From assembly GCA_047030855.1 (NCBI GenBank), contig JBKYIJ010000008.1:1736001-1800000 (forward strand): a DNA stretch of 64,000 bases, read 5' to 3'. The position numbers were made by a program, and so were the translations under genes. This document shows, piece after piece, positions 48,862 to 57,571 of this stretch; positions within the stretch are counted from its first letter, which is position 1; every line of letters starts with the position of its first letter. The notes beneath the pieces are model-generated. The model saw only the letters and a program-made list of their open reading frames with translations, ran no database searches and was not told the DNA's origin. Source of the stretch: QVMM01 sp047030855 (lineage in GTDB: Bacteria > Bacteroidota > Bacteroidia > Bacteroidales > Dysgonomonadaceae).

Positions 48862-49674
48862 CTACTCCCAGAAACCGAAAAAATGGTGCACGGGTCCGTG
48901 TCCTTTCCCTATTTCGTATTCCGCTCCTGCCGCAATGGCTTTTGCCATATAATCTTTTGCATTCCTTACGGCTTGGGTGAGTTCCTGTCCGTGTGCCAAG
49001 AAAGCGGCTATTGCCGAAGAAAAGGTGCAGCCCGTTCCGTGCGTATTTTTGGTTTGGATGCGTCGGGAGCTTAGTTTCACGATTTCGTCGGTTTCGGCAT
49101 TGTAGAAAACATCTACCAGTTCGTCATCGAAAAGATGTCCTGCCTTGAGCAGAACGGATATTTTTTGTCCGAAAGACAGGTCTTTGACAACCAACGGCAG
49201 ATCGGACTGGTTTTTAATTTTCGTGCCGAGCAGTATCTCTGCTTCGGGTATGTTGGGCGTAATGACTCTGACGTGCGGCAACAACTCTTTTTTAAGGGTT
49301 TCTTCCGCTTCCTTTTGCAGGAGCCTGTCGCCCGAAGTGGCTACCATTACGGGATCGAGTACGATGTTTCGGATATCGTATTTTTTGAGCGTGTCGCGTA
49401 CTGCGATGATAAGTCCCGATGAATGGAGCATTCCTATCTTGACGGCATCCGCTCCGATGTCGTCGAGCACCGACTTGATCTGTCCGCTGACAAAGGACAC
49501 GGGAACAGGGTGAACGCCTGTTACGCCAACCGTGTTTTCGTCCACTACGGAAGTGATGACAGTCATTCCGTAACAACCGCACGCCGAAAATGCTTTCAGG
49601 TCGGCCTGTATGCCTGCCCCTCCGCTGGGATCGCTCCCCGCAATGGTGAGGGCGCGTTTATAATGTTTTTTCAT
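48862..49674 (-). CDS. thiD: Hydroxymethylpyrimidine/phosphomethylpyrimidine kinase
   Basis: Phosphorylates HMP and HMP-P for thiamin synthesis. Ribokinase-fold marks are ALTIAGSDPSGGAGIQADLK at the N-terminus, NIVLDPVMVATSGDRLL, ITPNIPEAEILLG and the anion hole/catalytic KNTHGTGCTFSSAIAAFLA. The frame opens 14 codons earlier, but MKKHYKRALTIAG at 49674 matches the family. It is the last gene of the TPP-riboswitch operon, 56 bases after tenA. Confidence 0.95.
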   Translation of the reverse strand: MKKHYKRALTIAGSDPSGGAGIQADLKAFSACGCYGMTVITSVVDENTVGVTGVHPVPVSFVSGQIKSVLDDIGADAVKIGMLHSSGLIIAVRDTLKKYDIRNIVLDPVMVATSGDRLLQKEAEETLKKELLPHVRVITPNIPEAEILLGTKIKNQSDLPLVVKDLSFGQKISVLLKAGHLFDDELVDVFYNAETDEIVKLSSRRIQTKNTHGTGCTFSSAIAAFLAHGQELTQAVRNAKDYMAKAIAAGAEYEIGKGHGPVHHFFGFWE

Positions 49675-49730
49675 TTCCTCTTTTTTCTCTGTAATCAAGA
49701 TTGCGAAATTAAGCAATTATATCGGTTTTC

Positions 49731-50381
49731 TCATACCGCCCATTTTTCGAGTCGGTAAGCGCTGTCCCAGAACATCCATTCGAACCGCGAACACGCAACG
49801 AAGGCTTCTGTCATTTTCCTTTGCTGTTCTTCGGTGCATTGCGCCGCAAATTTGTCGCATATCGAGATTGCCGTGACTACCGACTTTTCATAATCTTCCC
49901 CTCCGTAGGTGTCGATCCAGCTTTGGTAAGGATTGTTCCCTTTCATCTGGTTTGCGAGAATATAATCGCCCACTTCCTTGTATATCCAGAAGCAGGGCAA
50001 TACCGACGCCAGCGTGATATAGACAGGCTGCGACGATTGTTTGTGCAGATAGGAGGTATAGAGCAGGCAACTCGGCGTGGCTTCGATAGCCGTTACCGAT
50101 TCTTTTCTGCCGAGAAACGACTCGTGCAATGCTTCTTCTACCTGCATCGTGTCGCCTGCGAAACGCAGGAAAGCCCTGCTGTGTTCGGGTTTGTCGAGTT
50201 TGGATGCTATTACGGACAGTATTTTGCCGTATTCCGACAGATAGGCGGCATCCTGACGGATGTAGAACATGAATTTTTCTTTGTCGAGTGTTCCTTCCAT
50301 CAACTCTTTTATGAAAGGTTGTTTAAGTATCTTATTGTACACGGGCAGTGCCGCGTGCCATGTTCTTTCACTCCATTTCAT
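49731..50381 (-). CDS. tenA: Aminopyrimidine aminohydrolase / thiaminase II
   Basis: TenA salvages thiamin breakdown products by releasing HMP from amino-HMP. The 216-residue all-helical protein has the catalytic cysteine in SVLPCFWIYKEVG (near residue 135) and the conserved glutamate in CSRFEWMFWDSAY near the C-terminus. FYIRQDAAYLSEYGK near residue 40 is typical. It lies between thiE and thiD in the thiamin operon, 12 bases after thiE. Confidence 0.93.
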   Translation of the reverse strand: MKWSERTWHAALPVYNKILKQPFIKELMEGTLDKEKFMFYIRQDAAYLSEYGKILSVIASKLDKPEHSRAFLRFAGDTMQVEEALHESFLGRKESVTAIEATPSCLLYTSYLHKQSSQPVYITLASVLPCFWIYKEVGDYILANQMKGNNPYQSWIDTYGGEDYEKSVVTAISICDKFAAQCTEEQQRKMTEAFVACSRFEWMFWDSAYRLEKWAV

Positions 50382-50393
50382 TTTTACTTGTTT

Positions 50394-51020
50394 TTATTTG
50401 TTTATGATCGAAACCAGATTTTTTGCGGCAGCGGCAGGATCTTCCGCCGACGATATTTCGGAAACTACCGCAATCGTGTTTGCTCCCGCTTCCATTATTT
50501 CAAGTGCATTGCTGCTGTGTATTCCGCCGATGGCGACAACCGGATGCTTGCTTATCGCGGCTATTTGCCGCAGTCCTTCCAATCCGAGCGGCTGAGCCGT
50601 GTCGGTTTTGGTTGGCGTGCCGAATACGGGCGAAACGCCGATATAATCCAGATCGAGCCTGTTGGCTTCTTCTGCCTGAGAGATGTTTTCGACCGAAAGC
50701 CCGATTATCTTGTCTTTTCCCATCAGTCTGCGGGCGACAGGGTAGGGCATATCGCTCTGTCCGATATGAAGCCCGTCGGCATCGCAAGCCAAAGCTATGT
50801 CGATCCGATCGTTAATGATCAGCGGCACGTTGTAAGAAAGGAGGAGCTTTTTCAACTTTATGGCTATATTGTAAAATTCACGCGTCGGGCATTCTTTTTC
50901 CCGCAACTGAATAATGGACGCTCCTCCTCTTACTGCTTGTTCAACTATAAACTCCAGCGGACGACCGAGCGAAAGCGCCCGATCGGTCACCAGATATATT
51001 TTTCGGTCGAATGAGATCAT
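50394..51020 (-). CDS. thiE: Thiamin-phosphate synthase
   Basis: Joins HMP-PP and thiazole phosphate to thiamin phosphate. The 208-residue TIM barrel has IYLVTDRAL, GGASIIQLREKECPTREF, VPLIINDRIDIALACDADG, LHIGQSDMP, VGVSPVFGTPTKTDT-type text (YIGVSPVFGTPTKTDTAQPL) and VVAIGGIHSSNA. All pyrophosphate- and substrate-binding motifs are present. It abuts thiM with no gap. Confidence 0.95.
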   Translation of the reverse strand: MISFDRKIYLVTDRALSLGRPLEFIVEQAVRGGASIIQLREKECPTREFYNIAIKLKKLLLSYNVPLIINDRIDIALACDADGLHIGQSDMPYPVARRLMGKDKIIGLSVENISQAEEANRLDLDYIGVSPVFGTPTKTDTAQPLGLEGLRQIAAISKHPVVAIGGIHSSNALEIMEAGANTIAVVSEISSAEDPAAAAKNLVSIINK

Positions 51021-51818
51021 TTATTTGAGTTTTATCGTTTCGCGTATTTCCTTTTCTCCCAGATTGTAGAGTTCGTCGAGAAAATTCATCTGCATGCTTC
51101 CGTTTCCGCGCGAATGTCCGGCAGCCCTTTCTCCCGCGATGCTCATTATGCTCATAGCATGCGTTGCGGCTTCAAGCATATTCGGGTTTACGGCGGCAAA
51201 AGCTGCTACCATTGCGGTGGCTGTGCAACCCATTCCCGTAACGCGCGCCATCATCGGATGCCCGTTCAGCACTTTTTCGGTGTTTACGCCGTCCGTTATG
51301 TAATCGGTCTGTCCGCTGATAACGACAACGGCTCCCGTTTGTTTGGCAAGTTGCATGGCTGACTGCAGGGCAGCGTCCGAAGTGTCGGTGCTGTCAACGC
51401 CTTTTGTCTGCACTTTCGTGTCGATAAGCGCCATGATTTCGGAAGCGTTTCCTCTGATGATCGAGGGTTTGCACTCTTCGATGATTTGTTTGCATACTTT
51501 TGTGCGGTAGCTTGTCGCTCCTGCTCCTACGGGATCGAACACGATGGGCGTTTCCTTCTGCAAAGCGGTTTTGCCTGCGATCAGCATTCCTTTTACCCAT
51601 TCCGCGTCGAGCGTACCGATGTTGATAACCAGCGCCGATGCGATGGCTGCCATTTCGGCAACCTCATCCGTCGAATGAGCCATAACGGGCGAAGCTCCTG
51701 CTGCGAGCAGAGCATTTGCCGTGTTGTTCATCACTACATAGTTGGTAATGTTGTGTACAAGCGGCGATTTTGAGCGTACCGCTTTCATGTCGCTTATCAG
51801 AGAATCTACGTTTATCAT
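51021..51818 (-). CDS. thiM: Hydroxyethylthiazole kinase
   Basis: Phosphorylates the thiazole alcohol in thiamin salvage. The 265-residue ribokinase-like protein has SPLVHNITNYVVMNNTANAL at the N-terminus, PIVFDPVGAGATSYRT and the catalytic cysteine in RVTGMGCTATAMVAAF. It is the first gene of the thiM-thiE-tenA-thiD operon, about 100 bases downstream of the TPP riboswitch. The set covers salvage of both halves of thiamin. thiC and thiG for de novo synthesis are not in the window. Confidence 0.95.
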   Translation of the reverse strand: MINVDSLISDMKAVRSKSPLVHNITNYVVMNNTANALLAAGASPVMAHSTDEVAEMAAIASALVINIGTLDAEWVKGMLIAGKTALQKETPIVFDPVGAGATSYRTKVCKQIIEECKPSIIRGNASEIMALIDTKVQTKGVDSTDTSDAALQSAMQLAKQTGAVVVISGQTDYITDGVNTEKVLNGHPMMARVTGMGCTATAMVAAFAAVNPNMLEAATHAMSIMSIAGERAAGHSRGNGSMQMNFLDELYNLGEKEIRETIKLK

Positions 51819-51841
51819 ATCTTTTTCAATTTATAATTAAT

Positions 51842-51879
51842 AAAAAAACCATTTCGGAAATCACAGGGATACGAAATGG
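51842..51879 (-). terminator. Riboswitch-controlled intrinsic terminator
   Basis: On the minus strand an 8-bp stem (CCATTTCG / CGAAATGG) with a 15-base loop is followed at once by seven Ts, 24 bases before the thiM start. Being between the TPP aptamer and the first gene, it is the likely expression platform, forming when TPP is bound. Confidence 0.82.
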
Positions 51880-51919
51880 CTTATATATAAATTATATTGA
51901 TATAATCATCTAAAAGTCA

Positions 51920-52005
51920 ACCGTTTCCCTACGATGTCGATTACAACATATCAGGTTCGGAGGGTGTTATCTCAGCCTTATTATTCGTAAGGCACCCCTA
52001 ACAGT
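51920..52005 (-). promoter_or_regulatory. TPP riboswitch (THI element)
   Basis: The minus strand carries the conserved aptamer blocks in order: GGGGTGCC, GGCTGAGAT, AACACCC, GAACCTGAT, GTAAT and CGTAGGGAA. P1 closes with ACTGTT (52005-52000) paired to AACGGT (51925-51920). It precedes the thiamin salvage operon. Confidence 0.95.
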
Positions 52006-52014
52006 ATTTGTTTG

Positions 52015-52022
52015 CAAACTTA
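52015..52022 (-). promoter_or_regulatory. -7 promoter element for the thiamin operon
   Basis: The minus strand reads TAAGTTTG, just ahead of the TPP aptamer, placing the transcript start at its 5' end. Confidence 0.5.
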
Positions 52023-52047
52023 TGAAAAAAATCGGATTATCCTCGTC

Positions 52048-52839
52048 TCAGAAGTAAAATTTTAGGGAATTGTCGAATTTCAGCATCCAGCCGTAAACCC
52101 GATTTCCGAGTATGCGTTGCTGTTCCTTTTTCGAGTCGGCTTCCATTTTCAGATAATTTTTTGCGCTTTCCGTATAAGAGTAGTCATATTTTCGCGTGTT
52201 GATCTGGATCGTTGCCGATACGAAAGCGAAGGCGATGACGATGGTGGTGATATATTTCGTCTTTCCCTTCAGATATTTCGATAAGGACAATGCGATGAGG
52301 TTGACAAAAATGGCGGCAACGACGATCAGAAAAATGTCGTAATTGTTCCACCACCATATTTTCCCCCAGCCGCCGACGTATTCTTTCGAGGGAAAAAACA
52401 GGGCTACTCCTCCCCAAACGGATGCAGGCGTGGGCATGTCCTCGAGCAGATGCAGGTAATACCCTGACAGGAAAGCGACGAAACAGGCGACGGGAATTTT
52501 CAGCGAAGAGGCGTTCTTGCTGTATTTTCTGACAAGAACTACCGACAGTAGTATAAGCCCGCCGATCAGCAATCCTGCCAGCAACGAGTGAAAAAATGCG
52601 TGATGCGAATACCACAGCTTGCTTCCGTAAATAACGCGTCCCGACTGCTCCAAGCCGAACAGATTTCCGAACGTTGCGTCAAACCTCGTCCACATGCTTA
52701 CGGCGTCGATATCGGGCAAAGCTCCGCCTGTGGTGCCGGTCAATATTATTTTCATGCGATTGGCGAACCCTTTGTCGGCATAAGCCGATATGCAGGTTGC
52801 GACCGCAGTTCCCGAAAGCGCATGCGTGAGAATGTCCAT
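52048..52839 (-). CDS. YdjM-type (PF04307) membrane-bound metal-dependent hydrolase-like protein
   Basis: The 263-residue protein starts MDILTHALSGTAVATC and has GALPDIDAV and SHHAFFHSLLAGLLIGG near residues 42 and 78; these Asp/His motifs define the YdjM/PF04307 family. About five membrane helices follow (LIGGLILLSVVLVRKY, FLIVVAAIFVNLIALSL, YITTIVIAFAFVSATI), along with HLLEDMPTPASVWGG carrying a further His/Glu/Asp cluster. Related proteins sit in the inner membrane and are thought to be phospholipase- or hydrolase-like, but no reaction is established for this branch. It is a single gene between the dnaJ terminator and the thiamin riboswitch. Confidence 0.83.
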   Translation of the reverse strand: MDILTHALSGTAVATCISAYADKGFANRMKIILTGTTGGALPDIDAVSMWTRFDATFGNLFGLEQSGRVIYGSKLWYSHHAFFHSLLAGLLIGGLILLSVVLVRKYSKNASSLKIPVACFVAFLSGYYLHLLEDMPTPASVWGGVALFFPSKEYVGGWGKIWWWNNYDIFLIVVAAIFVNLIALSLSKYLKGKTKYITTIVIAFAFVSATIQINTRKYDYSYTESAKNYLKMEADSKKEQQRILGNRVYGWMLKFDNSLKFYF

Positions 52840-52894
52840 ATATTCTGTTGTCTTTTTCGGGCGAAAGGTAGTAAATTCTGAGATACGAGTAAAT

Positions 52895-52921
52895 AAAAAA
52901 GCACCGCTTATGAAGCGATGC
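52895..52921 (-). terminator. Intrinsic terminator after dnaJ
   Basis: On the minus strand GCATCGCTT / AAGCGGTGC (one G-T pair) with a 3-base loop is followed by six Ts, 26 bases past the dnaJ stop. Confidence 0.82.
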
Positions 52922-52946
52922 TCTTTGAGTTATGATAGTTTTTCAG

Positions 52947-54083
52947 TTAGTCGAACATTCTGCGGAAATAGCTGAATATTTTATCTTTAACCGATTTGTT
53001 CGGCTCAAAATTGGGAGAGTTTTCCAACCCTGTAAGTATTTCCTTTTCGCTGTCGCTGAGTTTTTCGGGCACGTAGATGCTGACGTTTATCAGCAAATCG
53101 CCCGTTCCGTATCGGTTGACGCTCGGCAGACCTTTGTTTTTGAGGCGGAGCACTTTCCCGGGTTGCGTTCCGGGTTCGATTTTCACTTTCACCTTGCCGT
53201 CTATTGTCGGTATCTCTACGTTTCCGCCCAAAGCCGCTGTGGGAATACTCAACAGAAGATTGTAAACCAGATCGTTGTCGTCGCGTAACAATTCGGGGTG
53301 CTTTTCTTCCTCCACCACGATCAGCAGATCGCCGTTGACGCCGCCGTGACGCGCCGCGTTTCCTTTTCCGCTCATCGAAAGCTGCATTCCTTCGGCAACT
53401 CCTGCGGGAATGTTGATGCTGATCACTTCCTCTTCGCGGACGATGCCTTCTCCTGCGCAGTGCGAACACTTCTTGGTGATGATTTTTCCTTCGCCGTGGC
53501 ACGTAGGGCAGGTTGACTGCGTCTGCATCTGTCCGAGCATTGTGTTCACAACGCGTGTCACGACGCCCGATCCGTTACAGGTGGTACAGTTGGAATAAGC
53601 TGTGCCGCCGTCCGCGCCTGTTCCGCTGCAATGCTGGCAGGCGACGTATTTCTTTACTTTTATTTTTTTCTCTACGCCTGTCGATATTTCTTTCAGCGTT
53701 AGTTTTACACGCACCCGAAGATCCGATCCCCGATTGACGCGCTGTCCGCGTGAACCGCCGCCGAATCCTCCGAACCCGAAATGTCCGCCGAATATGTCGC
53801 CGAACTGCGAAAATATGTCGTCCATCGAAAATCCGCCCGCATGTCCGCCGAAACCGCCCGGGGCATCGTGTCCGTAACGATCATACCGCGCACGCTTCTG
53901 CTCGTCGCTGAGTATCTCGTAGGCTTCGGCTGCTTCTTTGAATTTTTCTTCCGCTTCCGCATCGCCGGGATTTTTGTCGGGGTGAAACTGTATCGCTTTC
54001 TTTTTGTAAGCTTTCTTTATTTCTTCGTAAGTTGCCGAACGCGACACTTCCAGTACTTCGTAATAATCTCTTTTGTTTGCCAT
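52947..54083 (-). CDS. dnaJ: Chaperone DnaJ
   Basis: The 378-residue, full-length type I Hsp40 has a J domain (DYYEVLEVSRSATYEEIKKA, then IQFHPDKNPGD with the HPD tripeptide). A Gly/Phe region follows (FGGHFGFGGFGGGSRGQ). Four zinc-binding repeats are CQHCSGTGADG, CTTCNGSG, CPTCHGEG and CSHCAGEG, and then comes the C-terminal substrate-binding domain. It delivers clients to DnaK and stimulates its ATPase. grpE lies 20 bases upstream in the same operon; dnaK is not in the window. Confidence 0.97.
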   Translation of the reverse strand: MANKRDYYEVLEVSRSATYEEIKKAYKKKAIQFHPDKNPGDAEAEEKFKEAAEAYEILSDEQKRARYDRYGHDAPGGFGGHAGGFSMDDIFSQFGDIFGGHFGFGGFGGGSRGQRVNRGSDLRVRVKLTLKEISTGVEKKIKVKKYVACQHCSGTGADGGTAYSNCTTCNGSGVVTRVVNTMLGQMQTQSTCPTCHGEGKIITKKCSHCAGEGIVREEEVISINIPAGVAEGMQLSMSGKGNAARHGGVNGDLLIVVEEEKHPELLRDDNDLVYNLLLSIPTAALGGNVEIPTIDGKVKVKIEPGTQPGKVLRLKNKGLPSVNRYGTGDLLINVSIYVPEKLSDSEKEILTGLENSPNFEPNKSVKDKIFSYFRRMFD

Positions 54084-54103
54084 TGGTTTGCCTCTCCGCC
54101 TTC

Positions 54104-54670
54104 TTATTTTGCTACGATTACTTTCGGGAAACGGATCACTTTGTCACCCATTTCATATCCCGGTTGTATGCAGTCTACGATTTTGTCTTTCATTTCTTCG
54201 TTTTCGGCAGGCACGGTTGTCAGTGCCTCGTGCTTTTCGGTGTCGAAAGGCTGCCCGATGACGTCCATTTTCTTAACGCCGTTTTTGAGCAGGAAGTCCA
54301 CAAATTTGTTGTATATCAGTTCCACGCCTTGCTTTATGGCGTCGGCGTCGTCCGTTTTGTTGATGTTTTCCAACGCCCTTTCAAAGTCGTCGACAATGGG
54401 CAGAAGATCCACAAGTACCCTTTCGCCTGCTGTCTTTATCAGATCGGCTTTCTCTTTCAGCGTGCGTTTGCGGTAGTTGTCAAACTCGGCGTGAAGCCTG
54501 AGGTAAGAGTTGTTAAGCTCGTTGTACTTATCCTTCCAGTCGGTTTCTTTTTCAGACACATTGTCATTGAAGTTTTCCTCATCGGAAGTTTCGCTCTGAT
54601 CATTTGTCAGATTTTCGTCGTTCATTTCGTCCTCCGGAACAAACTCATTGTCGTTTCTGTAATCTTTCAT
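54104..54670 (-). CDS. grpE: Nucleotide exchange factor GrpE
   Basis: The 188-residue protein starts with an acidic tail (MKDYRNDNEFVPEDEMNDEN). A long coiled coil with YLRLHAEFDNYRKRTLKEKA follows, then DLLPIVDDFERALENI, and the C-terminal beta domain has GQPFDTEKHEALTTVPAEN and GYEMGDKVIRFPKVIV. It releases ADP from DnaK. The open frame extends far upstream to 55327, but that part is antisense to the transporter gene. The ATG at 54670 is set by homology and by a promoter element at 54708-54715. Confidence 0.95.
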   Translation of the reverse strand: MKDYRNDNEFVPEDEMNDENLTNDQSETSDEENFNDNVSEKETDWKDKYNELNNSYLRLHAEFDNYRKRTLKEKADLIKTAGERVLVDLLPIVDDFERALENINKTDDADAIKQGVELIYNKFVDFLLKNGVKKMDVIGQPFDTEKHEALTTVPAENEEMKDKIVDCIQPGYEMGDKVIRFPKVIVAK

Positions 54671-54707
54671 ATCTTTTGTTTGTCTTGTACTAATGCCAAA
54701 TGAGCTG

Positions 54708-54715
54708 CAAAAATA
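54708..54715 (-). promoter_or_regulatory. -7 promoter element for grpE-dnaJ
   Basis: The minus strand reads TATTTTTG followed by CAGC, 37 bases before the grpE ATG. No CIRCE-type inverted repeat was noticed in the 170-base gap. Confidence 0.5.
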
Positions 54716-54798
54716 GTATATTTTCCGCAACCTTGTTCGCTTATCCTTCAACAAATACTTTGCCAAAAAAATAAGAACATTCGGGCGAAAGAATTTGT

Positions 54799-54806
54799 TA
54801 TCTTTG
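54799..54806 (+). promoter_or_regulatory. -7 promoter element for the SLC13 transporter gene
   Basis: TATCTTTG followed by CAT lies 36 bases before the ATG at 54843. It is divergent from the grpE promoter. Confidence 0.55.
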
Positions 54807-54842
54807 CATATCTCGAAAAAACAATAAATAAAAACAACTGAT

Positions 54843-56708
54843 ATGCTGTCAGCTATTTTTACTCCGCTCAATATAACGTTGCTTACACTGCTTGTTTCCG
54901 CCGTATTTTTCATGCGGGGCAAAGTGCGTTCCGATCTGGTTGCGCTCAGCGCGTTGCTGATCCTGATGATTACCAACATCCTGACGCCTGCCGAGGCTTT
55001 GTCGGGATTTTCCAATTCGGTGGTGATCATGATGGTGGGGCTGTTCGTAGTCGGCGGCGGTATTTTCCGCACGGGGCTTGCCAAAATGATAAGCAGCAAA
55101 ATTCTGAAACTTGCGGGCGACAGCGAAGTCAAGCTGTTTATCCTCGTAATGCTTGTGACGGCTTTTATCGGGGCTTTCGTGAGCAATACGGGCACGGTGG
55201 CGGTGATGCTGCCCATCGTGGTGAGTATGGCTGCGAGCGCCAACATCTCGCCCAAGAGATACCTGATGCCGATGGCTTTTGCCAGCAGCATGGGATTGTT
55301 TACCCTTATCAGTACGCCGCCCAACATGGTGATTCAGGAGGCTCTTGTCAAGGGCGGATACGAACCTCTGGGTTTCTTTTCGTTTGCTCCCGTGGGTTTT
55401 ATATGCGTGGCTATCGGGGTTGTCGCCCTGTTTTTCCTGAGCAGGATATTCCTGTCGAAAGACGAATCGTCTGCCGACAGCAACAAAAAGAAAAGAAAAA
55501 CGCTGAAAGAGCTTGCTTTGGAGTATCAGCTCGATAAGGTGTTGCACATAAAGGTTGCGGACAATTCGCCCATTGCGGGAAAAAACATAAAGGAGCTTCG
55601 CATACGCTCGGAATACGGGCTTAATATCGTGAAAATAGACAAGCATGCCAACGGTTCGCGTTTCAAAAAAGCGGTTACCGTGGAAACGATCGAACCCGAT
55701 ACGGTGATCGAAGCGGGCGACATCATACACTGCTACGGCGATGAGGAAAAGGCTGAAACGTTTGTCGGAAAATACGGTTTGAAACTCCTTGCCGACGACG
55801 ATAAGGAAGTGCAGGGATCTTTCTCCGACTTTCAGGAAGCGGGCATAGCCGAAGTGTATATAATGCCCAACTCGCGTCTGATAAACCGTACGGTGGAGGA
55901 CACGCGTTTCCGAGAAGAGTTTAACGTGACTATCTTGGGAATACAGCGTCAGGGCGAATACGAAATGAACGATATTGCTTCCAAAAAACTGCATTCGGGC
56001 GATGCCCTGCTCATACAGGGACGGTGGAGCGACATTGCCAGCCTTGGCGATCGTCAGGACGATATGGTGCTGGTCGGGCAACCCCTCAAAGAGGCTTCAA
56101 AAGTGACGCTCGATCAGAAAGCGCCTGTCGCGGCAGGCATCATGCTGCTGATGATATTGGCGATGACGTTCAACATTGTGCCTGCCGTGACTGCCGTGCT
56201 TATCGCCGCCGTGCTTATGGTGGTGACAGGCTGTCTCAGGAACATGGAGGAGGCTTACGATAATATAAACTGGGAAAGCGTGGTGCTCATAGCAGCCATG
56301 CTGCCCATGTCGCTCGCTTTTGAGAAAACAGGAGCAGCCGCCCTTATCTCCGATCAGCTGGTAGGAAAATTAGGCGCATACGGTCCTTACGTGCTGCTTG
56401 CGGGAATCTATTTCGCTACTTCGACACTGACTCTCTTCATCAGCAATACGGCTACGGCTGTGCTGTTCGCCCCTATTGCCATGCAGTCCGCAATCGGTAT
56501 GGGAGTCAGCCCCTATCCGTTCCTTTTTGCGGTGGCGGTGGCGGCAAGCATGTGCTTCGCGAGTCCGTTCTCCACTCCGCCCAATGCCTTGGTGATGTCG
56601 GCAGGACGTTATACGTTTATGGATTACGTGAAAGTCGGGTTGCCTCTGCAACTGTTTATGGGAGCGATAATGGTGGGAGTGCTTCCGCTGCTGTTCCCTT
56701 TTAAATAA
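54843..56708 (+). CDS. SLC13/DASS family permease with two RCK_C domains
   Basis: The 621-residue protein has two blocks of membrane helices (residues ~1-205 and ~420-620). They flank a soluble segment with two TrkA-C (RCK_C) domains (VADNSPIAGKNIKELRIRSE and MPNSRLINRTVEDTRFREEF, each followed by a GDxIxxxG-type loop). The helix blocks carry the repeat signatures SNTGTVAVMLPIVVSMA and SNTATAVLFAPIAMQSA of DASS/CitMHS transporters. FALISTPPNM- and SPFSTPPNALVMSAG-type loops match the SNT motifs. Such proteins move dicarboxylates, sulfate or other anions with sodium; the RCK_C domains may sense ligand. The substrate is not determined. An NlpC/P60 gene follows 13 bases later. Confidence 0.9.
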   Translation: MLSAIFTPLNITLLTLLVSAVFFMRGKVRSDLVALSALLILMITNILTPAEALSGFSNSVVIMMVGLFVVGGGIFRTGLAKMISSKILKLAGDSEVKLFILVMLVTAFIGAFVSNTGTVAVMLPIVVSMAASANISPKRYLMPMAFASSMGLFTLISTPPNMVIQEALVKGGYEPLGFFSFAPVGFICVAIGVVALFFLSRIFLSKDESSADSNKKKRKTLKELALEYQLDKVLHIKVADNSPIAGKNIKELRIRSEYGLNIVKIDKHANGSRFKKAVTVETIEPDTVIEAGDIIHCYGDEEKAETFVGKYGLKLLADDDKEVQGSFSDFQEAGIAEVYIMPNSRLINRTVEDTRFREEFNVTILGIQRQGEYEMNDIASKKLHSGDALLIQGRWSDIASLGDRQDDMVLVGQPLKEASKVTLDQKAPVAAGIMLLMILAMTFNIVPAVTAVLIAAVLMVVTGCLRNMEEAYDNINWESVVLIAAMLPMSLAFEKTGAAALISDQLVGKLGAYGPYVLLAGIYFATSTLTLFISNTATAVLFAPIAMQSAIGMGVSPYPFLFAVAVAASMCFASPFSTPPNALVMSAGRYTFMDYVKVGLPLQLFMGAIMVGVLPLLFPFK

Positions 56709-56721
56709 TTTGTAAAAAACA

Positions 56722-57504
56722 ATGAAATACGGAATATCATTCAATACGCTTATCCCTGTCAGAAAAACCGCCGCCGAACAATCGGAGATGGTTACCCAGC
56801 TTCTTTTCGGCGAAACGTTTGAGGTGACGGAGAGGGAAAAACGGTTTGTAAAGGTCGTAAGTTCTTACGACGGTTATACGGGCTGGATCGACGAAAAAAT
56901 GTTTACCGAGATCGGCAAAGCTGATTTCGACAGGCTCGATTGCCGCGACATGCCGCGGACATCCGCATCCGTGTCGGACGTGCTGTGCGTTTCGGATCGT
57001 ACGAAATACAAACTGACGGCAGGCAGTTTCCTGCCCGGTTATGATCCCGATACCAATCGTTTCGGAGCAGGCGGTCGTGATTTTGAAATATCTCCCGCTT
57101 TTGTTCTGGAATATCCGATGCAGACGGTAGCTGAAGTGTTGGAAACGGCTCACGGCTTCCTCAATACGCCTTATCTTTGGGGAGGCAAAAGCATTATGGG
57201 GATCGACTGTTCGGGTTTCGTACAGGTGGTGTTTTCCGTAAGCGGCGTTTGTTTGCCCCGCGATGCTTGGCAACAGGCGTTGGAAGGACAAGACGTCGGT
57301 TATGAAGATGTGAAGAAAGGTGATCTGATGTTTTTCTCAACCGGCGACCGTGTGACACATGTGGGGATCTGTTGCGGCGAAAGCAGGATTATCCATGCTT
57401 CGGGAAAAGTGAAGATCAGTCATTTTGACGCCGAAGGGATATTCTCGGACGACAAAACTACCCGTACGCATCATTTGTCGTTGATAAAGCGTATCGTTAA
57501 GTGA
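56722..57504 (+). CDS. NlpC/P60 family cysteine peptidase with SH3-like domain
   Basis: The 260-residue protein has N-terminal bacterial SH3-like strands (AEQSEMVTQLLFGETFEVTE, SSYDGYTGWIDEKMF). The C-terminal NlpC/P60 domain has the catalytic cysteine in GKSIMGIDCSGFVQVVF (near residue 155), the histidine in DRVTHVGICCG and a third polar site in IIHASGKVKI. The layout matches gamma-D-glutamyl-L-diamino acid endopeptidases (DUF-type YkfC homologues) that recycle cell-wall peptides. No signal peptide is visible, so a cytoplasmic peptide-recycling role is favoured over cell-wall cutting. Confidence 0.9.
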   Translation: MKYGISFNTLIPVRKTAAEQSEMVTQLLFGETFEVTEREKRFVKVVSSYDGYTGWIDEKMFTEIGKADFDRLDCRDMPRTSASVSDVLCVSDRTKYKLTAGSFLPGYDPDTNRFGAGGRDFEISPAFVLEYPMQTVAEVLETAHGFLNTPYLWGGKSIMGIDCSGFVQVVFSVSGVCLPRDAWQQALEGQDVGYEDVKKGDLMFFSTGDRVTHVGICCGESRIIHASGKVKISHFDAEGIFSDDKTTRTHHLSLIKRIVK

Positions 57505-57525
57505 TTTTTTAAAAGCAAAATTTTA

Positions 57526-57533
57526 TATCTTTG
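57526..57533 (+). promoter_or_regulatory. -7 promoter element for the GNAT-type gene
   Basis: TATCTTTG lies 38 bases before the ATG at 57572. Confidence 0.55.
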
Positions 57534-57571
57534 TAAGGATTTTCAAAAAAGTATAATCATTAGATCATTAA

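Noticed and set aside
49821..51014. 397-codon plus-strand open frame antisense to tenA and thiE
   Set aside because: It has no recognisable domain, it is rich in Arg/Cys/Phe as shadow frames are, and both opposite-strand genes are well-supported enzymes.
54849..56081. 410-codon minus-strand frame inside the SLC13 gene, and the upstream extension of grpE to 55327
   Set aside because: His/Arg/Gln-rich text without domains, fully antisense to a transporter with clear family motifs.
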